From Paenibacillus sanguinis 2301083 = DSM 16941 (GTDB taxonomy: Bacteria > Bacillota > Bacilli > Paenibacillales > Paenibacillaceae), in assembly GCF_000374825.1 (NCBI RefSeq), contig NZ_KB895376.1, forward strand, positions 65,460 to 129,459: DNA of 64,000 nucleotides, written 5' to 3'. Below, one piece after another: positions 60,029 through 64,000 of the stretch. The position numbers and the translations under genes were made by a program. The notes beneath the pieces are model-generated. The model ran no database searches, was not told the origin of the DNA, and was given only the letters and a program-made list of their open reading frames with translations. The stretch's first letter is position 1. Each line of letters starts with the position of its first letter.

Positions 60029-60507
60029 ATGAAAGGTCTTAAAGTTATTGCACTAATTTTTATCATCGCCTCAATCATTTCAGCCTGTGGGGGGAACAAT
60101 TAAATGAAAAGACCTACAACTACATAGTCGATCATTACAAACTTTTTCCAGCAACTACTGTAGATCTGAAAAGAGAAGCCGAGACCGAGGTTGATCAAAC
60201 TGTAACTTCACGGCATCTTTTTAAAAACGTTTCTCCTTATCTTGACAAGATGATAGTAACTAGTGGGTATGTAGTACAAATTCAAGAGGAAGAGACTGAT
60301 GTTGGAACAGTAGCGGAAGTTCATATTTTGGATGAAGATGATAATTCAATAGTGGGCGTTTATGTTGGTTCTACCGGCGATATTCTTGACAATGATTTTG
60401 TTACTATGAGGGGCGTCCCAGCAGCACAGTATTCATTTGACAACATAAGTGGCGGTACGACTATCTCTATCCTACTAGCTGTATCAACTATTCAAAAAGC
60501 ACAGTAA
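60029..60507 (+). pseudogene. Lipoprotein gene frameshifted at a G6 run
   Basis: ATG 60029 starts a lipoprotein signal (KVIALIFIIASIISAC, lipobox ISAC) that stops after CGGNN. The next frame continues without a stop from about 60092 (EQLNEKTYNYIVDHYKLFPATTVDL) through to 60507 (AAQYSFDNISGGTTISILLAVSTIQKAQ). Seven G instead of six at 60089-60094 would join them into one roughly 160-residue lipoprotein. Phase variation by slippage, mutation or sequencing error are possible. Confidence 0.75.
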
Positions 60508-60560
60508 ATTTATGCATTTTTCACTTCAGTCAAGTAAACAGATACAAAGCTAAGCAGCCA

Positions 60561-60602
60561 GCGCGTGCCATACTCAATCGGTGCGCGTTGTTTGCGTTTT
60601 TT
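60561..60602 (+). terminator. Probable terminator of the lipoprotein gene
   Basis: GCGCGTGCC (60561-60569) pairs with GGTGCGCGT (60580-60588) with several G-U pairs; TTTGCGTTTTTT follows. Confidence 0.45.
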
Positions 60603-60623
60603 AAGTAGTCCACCCCTTTCACA

Positions 60624-60662
60624 CCAAAAAGCGCGGCCCCCGAAAATCCCGGAGGCCGCGCT
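60624..60662 (-). terminator. Terminator of the tRNA-Thr transcript
   Basis: AGCGCGGCC (60630-60638) pairs with GGCCGCGCT (60654-60662); on the minus strand a T5 run follows. Confidence 0.85.
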
Positions 60663-60681
60663 ACACTTGACTTGTTAAGGA

Positions 60682-60754
<73 letters not shown>

Positions 60755-60857
60755 AAGTCATTTTTGCGAACAGGAATTATTATAACTCGTTTTATGAATA
60801 ATGCAAGCACCAATTTAAAGCATATATCCCAGGTTCATATCTGGCTGCTGCCAAGGG

Positions 60858-61157
60858 CTACAGCTTCTCCCGCACCGAACGCAGCTTCTGCTCTGACGAG
60901 CTTGCCTTGTCGCGGCGATCATCGATTTTGATCGAAGTGGATACCCGACCTGCCCCAGACTGGAATGGTGCTTCATGAATGGCCCGAATGGCAGAAAACA
61001 CCTCATCCAACGGCCCTTCAATAATGGTGCTCATCGAGGTTAGCGTATACGTAATCCCTGACTGCTTCTCTAAAACATGCTGCAACTCTGCTACATAACT
61101 GCTAAGGCTGGTGCTTCCCGTCCCGATGGGAATGACAGTAACTTCGGCAATGGCCAT
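60858..61157 (-). CDS. Thiamine-binding-like protein (MTH1187/YkoF family)
   Basis: 99 residues. EVTVIPIGTGSTSLSSYVAELQHVLEKQSGITYTLTSMSTIIEGPLDEVFSAIRAIHEAPFQSGAGRVSTSIKIDDRRD is the MTH1187/DUF77 ferredoxin-like fold. Family members bind thiamine-type ligands; role in the cell uncertain. GGAGAGGAT upstream. Confidence 0.9.
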   Translation of the reverse strand: MAIAEVTVIPIGTGSTSLSSYVAELQHVLEKQSGITYTLTSMSTIIEGPLDEVFSAIRAIHEAPFQSGAGRVSTSIKIDDRRDKASSSEQKLRSVREKL

Positions 61158-61637
61158 CTGTTATCCTCTCCTTTTTGCTTCTTTACTACATCCATTTTAG
61201 CAATCCTCCCGTAATAATTCCAACGTTATCATGATAGCGCTTTACCCTTGGTATTAAGCCAAATCCACTTTTAATAGATTCTTAAGACCTATACTAGAAC
61301 CAAGGTCCTGGTCAAAGAAAATTCACAACTTCTGCCTTTTCCCCACTGCCCGCATCAGTATTGGGATTGGCGATTTTCATGACTTTTACGTTCATTTTCA
61401 CATCCTTAAATCCCGTTTACAAACACTACATCTTGGGCTATTCTAAAAACACCGCAACAAAATATAGTATACATACAAGCCTTACAACATATATACGGGT
61501 AGTTCTCACAGCACATAAAGACATATCAACTTAAAGCGTTGAGATGCCTTTTCATATGAAAAACAGTGATCAATACACCATCATTTCTGATACCTCAAGA
61601 ACCAAAAAACTCAGTTAACAGGGAGGAGAAGATTGCT
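61158..61637. other. Upstream region of nrdD
   Basis: About 480 bp with no convincing gene. AT-rich near 61450-61500, including AATATAGTATAC and ACATATATAC, which recall NrdR-box fragments but do not fit the spacing rule well. Confidence 0.5.
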
Positions 61638-63614
61638 ATGGCTTTATTAAATCAAACATATACAAGCCAGGACATCATGCTCGACGAAGTCATTGAACTA
61701 GGGGAGGAAATCATCCAGAGCCGAAATCTGGAGGTTCTGCGTGAGAACGCCAACTTGAATGGAGAAAGCTTCTCCGGGAAAATGAGCAAGCTCGGCAGTG
61801 AATATGCCAAGTGGTATGCCAATCATTTTGTGATGCCAGGTCGCTTGGTCCAGGCCATTCAGGACAATATTGTCTATGTCCATGATCTCGACCAATATGC
61901 CATCGGCACAACGAATTGTATCTTTATTCCGTTTGGCAAGCTTCTCCGCGAGGGCTTCAACACAGGCAACGGCAGCGTTCGTCCGCCAACGTCAATTATG
62001 ACGGCGATGGCTTTGGTGGCCATTATTTTCCAATCCCAGCAAAACTCTCAATACGGCGGTGTGTCGGCCAATAAGCTGGATTATGATCTGGCACCTTATG
62101 TTGCCAAATCATTTAATAAATATTTCCGTAAAGGTCTTGAATATTTTGAAGAGAAGCTGGTAAATGCCGACCTGAGCGAGATTACGATGAGCCGCCTGGA
62201 TCTCCAAGAGCAATTCCCCAGAACGTTTAAATATGCTATGAAGGAAACGGAAATCGAAACCCTGCAAGCGGCGGAAAGTCTCGTGCATAACCTGAACACG
62301 ATGTCGAGCCGGGCTGGAGGACAGATTCCTTTTACCAGTATTAACTATGGTACTTGCACATCGCCAGAAGGTCAGCTTGTCATTCGCTCTTTGCTGGATG
62401 CCACTATTCGCGGCCTTGGCAACGGAGAAACGCCGATTTTCCCGATTCAAATCTTCAAATGCAAGCAAGGCGTTAATCAAAATCCGGGAGAACCCAACTA
62501 CGCCTTGTTCCTCAAAGCAGCGGAATGCTCGGCCAAACGCTTGTATCCGAACTTTGCCAATTTGGATGCTCCGCTAAATCTGATGTATTACGATCCGGCC
62601 AACCCGGACACGGAATTTGCCACGATGGGCTGCCGCACGCGGGTGCTGGCAGACCGCTTTGGACGTAACCATCTGTCCGGCAAAGGCAATCTTTCCTTTA
62701 ACACATTGAATCTGGTCAAGCTTGGGCTGGAGCATGGTATCGTGCTTGGCAAACGCAAAACCCCGGACGAACGCGGCTTCTACCGCGAGCTGACGCACTA
62801 TATGGACATTGCCTTGGAAGGACTGCTGCACCGCTTCCAGATTCAAGCCTCCCAGAAGGCCAAGGCTTCCGACTTTATGATGCGAGAAGGGGTATGGGAA
62901 GGCGGCGAACAGTTGGGACCTGAGGATACCGTAGGCGAGCTGCTCAAGCATGGCAGCCTGTCTATCGGGTTCATCGGATTGGCTGAATGCATGAAGGCTA
63001 TGTATGGCAAACATCATGGTGAAGATGAAGAAGTCTACCAAAAAGCCTATGATACCATCGCTTATATGCGCCGTTATTGCGATGAGCAAAGCGAACGCCA
63101 CAATCTGAACATTACTTTATTTGCTACGCCCGCCGAAGGCTTGTCCGGTAAATTCACCAAACGGGATCATGCGGTATACGGCGCAGTTCCCGGTGTTGTG
63201 GATCGTGAGTATTACACGAACTCGTTCCACATTCCGGTATATTACAACCTGAGCGCAGCCCGGAAGATTGAACTGGAAGCCAAATTTCATGACCTGTGCA
63301 ATGCTGGAGCTATCTCTTATATCGAGTTGAACGGCAATGCTCGCAGCAATCCGGCCGCCTTCCTCAAGATCATTCAATATGCGCTTGAGCAGCAGGTCAG
63401 CTATTTCAGCATCAACCACCCTATCGACCGCTGCTCAGCTTGCGGCTACGAAGGCATTATCGGGGCGAACTGCCCATCGTGCGGAGCTCATGAGCATGAC
63501 GTGCATATTCGCCGTCTGCGCCGGGTAACGGGCTACTTGACCGGAGATTTCCAAACGCGGTTTAATGCTGCCAAACAAGCGGAAGTGCGGGATCGCGTGA
63601 AGCACGACGCATGA
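61638..63614 (+). CDS. nrdD: Anaerobic ribonucleoside-triphosphate reductase
   Basis: 658 residues from ATG 61638 (AGGGAGGAG upstream; the longer frame from 61566 has no such site). Class III RNR features: active-site Cys in TTNCIFIPFG and CTSPEGQ, C-terminal zinc motif CSACGYEGIIGANCPSCG, and the glycyl-radical motif RVTGYLTGDF. An N-terminal ATP-cone is not apparent. Makes deoxynucleotides without oxygen; activated by NrdG, encoded next. Confidence 0.95.
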   Translation: MALLNQTYTSQDIMLDEVIELGEEIIQSRNLEVLRENANLNGESFSGKMSKLGSEYAKWYANHFVMPGRLVQAIQDNIVYVHDLDQYAIGTTNCIFIPFGKLLREGFNTGNGSVRPPTSIMTAMALVAIIFQSQQNSQYGGVSANKLDYDLAPYVAKSFNKYFRKGLEYFEEKLVNADLSEITMSRLDLQEQFPRTFKYAMKETEIETLQAAESLVHNLNTMSSRAGGQIPFTSINYGTCTSPEGQLVIRSLLDATIRGLGNGETPIFPIQIFKCKQGVNQNPGEPNYALFLKAAECSAKRLYPNFANLDAPLNLMYYDPANPDTEFATMGCRTRVLADRFGRNHLSGKGNLSFNTLNLVKLGLEHGIVLGKRKTPDERGFYRELTHYMDIALEGLLHRFQIQASQKAKASDFMMREGVWEGGEQLGPEDTVGELLKHGSLSIGFIGLAECMKAMYGKHHGEDEEVYQKAYDTIAYMRRYCDEQSERHNLNITLFATPAEGLSGKFTKRDHAVYGAVPGVVDREYYTNSFHIPVYYNLSAARKIELEAKFHDLCNAGAISYIELNGNARSNPAAFLKIIQYALEQQVSYFSINHPIDRCSACGYEGIIGANCPSCGAHEHDVHIRRLRRVTGYLTGDFQTRFNAAKQAEVRDRVKHDA

Positions 63615-64000
63615 ATATTTGCGGATATTACCCGGAATCCATCAATGAGGGAGAAGGACTGAGAGCAGCGATCTTCATCAGTGGCTGTCGTCATTACTGC
63701 AAGGGCTGCTTCAGTCCCAAGACATGGAGCTTCGACTATGGTGAGCCGTTTACCCCGGAGCGGGAAGCAGAAATTATTGATGATATCAAAAACAATCCTT
63801 TACTAAGCGGCTTATCGATTCTGGGAGGCGATCCTTTTTTCTCTGCCGCCGAGGTAAGTGGGTTTATTGACCGGCTGGTTGCCGCAACCGGACCGATTTC
63901 CATATGGATTTATACGGGCTATACGTATGAGGAATTGTTAGCCCGTCCCGGCTCTGATGAATATGAGCTGCTGCGGCGCTGCGAGGTCCTGGTGGATGGC
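63611..64000 (+). CDS. nrdG: Anaerobic RNR activating protein (3' truncated by window)
   Basis: ATG overlaps the nrdD stop (ATGA). 130 codons visible: ICGYYPESINEGEGLRAAIFISGC, radical-SAM Cys set CRHYCKGC, and GGDPFF for SAM binding. Generates the glycyl radical in NrdD. Confidence 0.95.
   Translation, partial: MNICGYYPESINEGEGLRAAIFISGCRHYCKGCFSPKTWSFDYGEPFTPEREAEIIDDIKNNPLLSGLSILGGDPFFSAAEVSGFIDRLVAATGPISIWIYTGYTYEELLARPGSDEYELLRRCEVLVDG

Noticed and set aside
61458-61500. Possible NrdR boxes before nrdD
   Set aside because: AT-rich similarities only; spacing and sequence do not fit paired NrdR boxes well enough.

Overview
The window looks like a Paenibacillus-type (low-to-mid GC Firmicute) chromosome carrying a complete 38.6-kb Mu-like transposable prophage with its own diversity-generating retroelement (DGR). 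Support for the host assignment: strong GGAGG ribosome sites with frequent TTG/GTG starts, a guanidine-I (ykkC) riboswitch with paired SMR genes, copper-amine-oxidase-N domains, a DUF1836 regulator, ECF sigma factors and collagen-like surface proteins.

Layout. Positions 1-1491 and 40122-46913 are one host locus cut in two: collagen-like and helical surface proteins plus TPR-glycosyltransferases and methyltransferases. The prophage sits inside one glycosyltransferase gene. Its ends are TG (1497) and CA (40121), flanked by a 5-bp duplication GTAAA (1492-1496 and 40122-40126). Joining the two flanks across one copy of GTAAA restores a single 376-residue reading frame, which proves the boundaries.

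Prophage, left to right: end repeats; a small membrane protein and an XRE repressor on the minus strand; operators and the early promoter; a second XRE protein; the DDE transposase (MuA-like) and ATPase (MuB-like); a run of small early genes including GemA and a DnaC/DnaI-like helicase loader; the first DGR target gene (11131-12084); amidase; a Mor-like activator; terminator; holin; DUF3486/terminase/portal/head genes with a phage-borne NusG/LoaP-like antiterminator; a PBSX(Xkd)-like contractile tail including a -1 frameshift tail chaperone; then the DGR cassette at the extreme right end: target gene 2 (37315-38283), avd, template repeat, reverse transcriptase.

The DGR is the main discovery. 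A single 111-bp template repeat (TR, 38716-38826) feeds two variable repeats (VR1 11956-12066, VR2 38158-38268) that lie 26 kb apart at opposite ends of the phage. VR1 differs from TR at 9 positions and VR2 at 12, and all 21 differences fall on TR adenines. Each VR, but not the TR, is followed about 40-45 bp downstream by a 7-bp GC hairpin with a 6-nt loop.

Right of the surface locus (46984-64000) is ordinary chromosome: DinB and ASCH proteins, a TetR/old-yellow-enzyme pair, an ECF sigma with a CNNM transporter-like protein, a DUF1836 regulator, the guanidine riboswitch with SMR exporters, an SDR enzyme, a frameshifted AraC regulator, a copper-amine-oxidase-N protein, an ECF sigma/anti-sigma-like pair, a frameshifted lipoprotein, tRNA-Thr(CGT), a thiamine-binding-like protein and anaerobic ribonucleotide reductase nrdD-nrdG (nrdG runs off the end).
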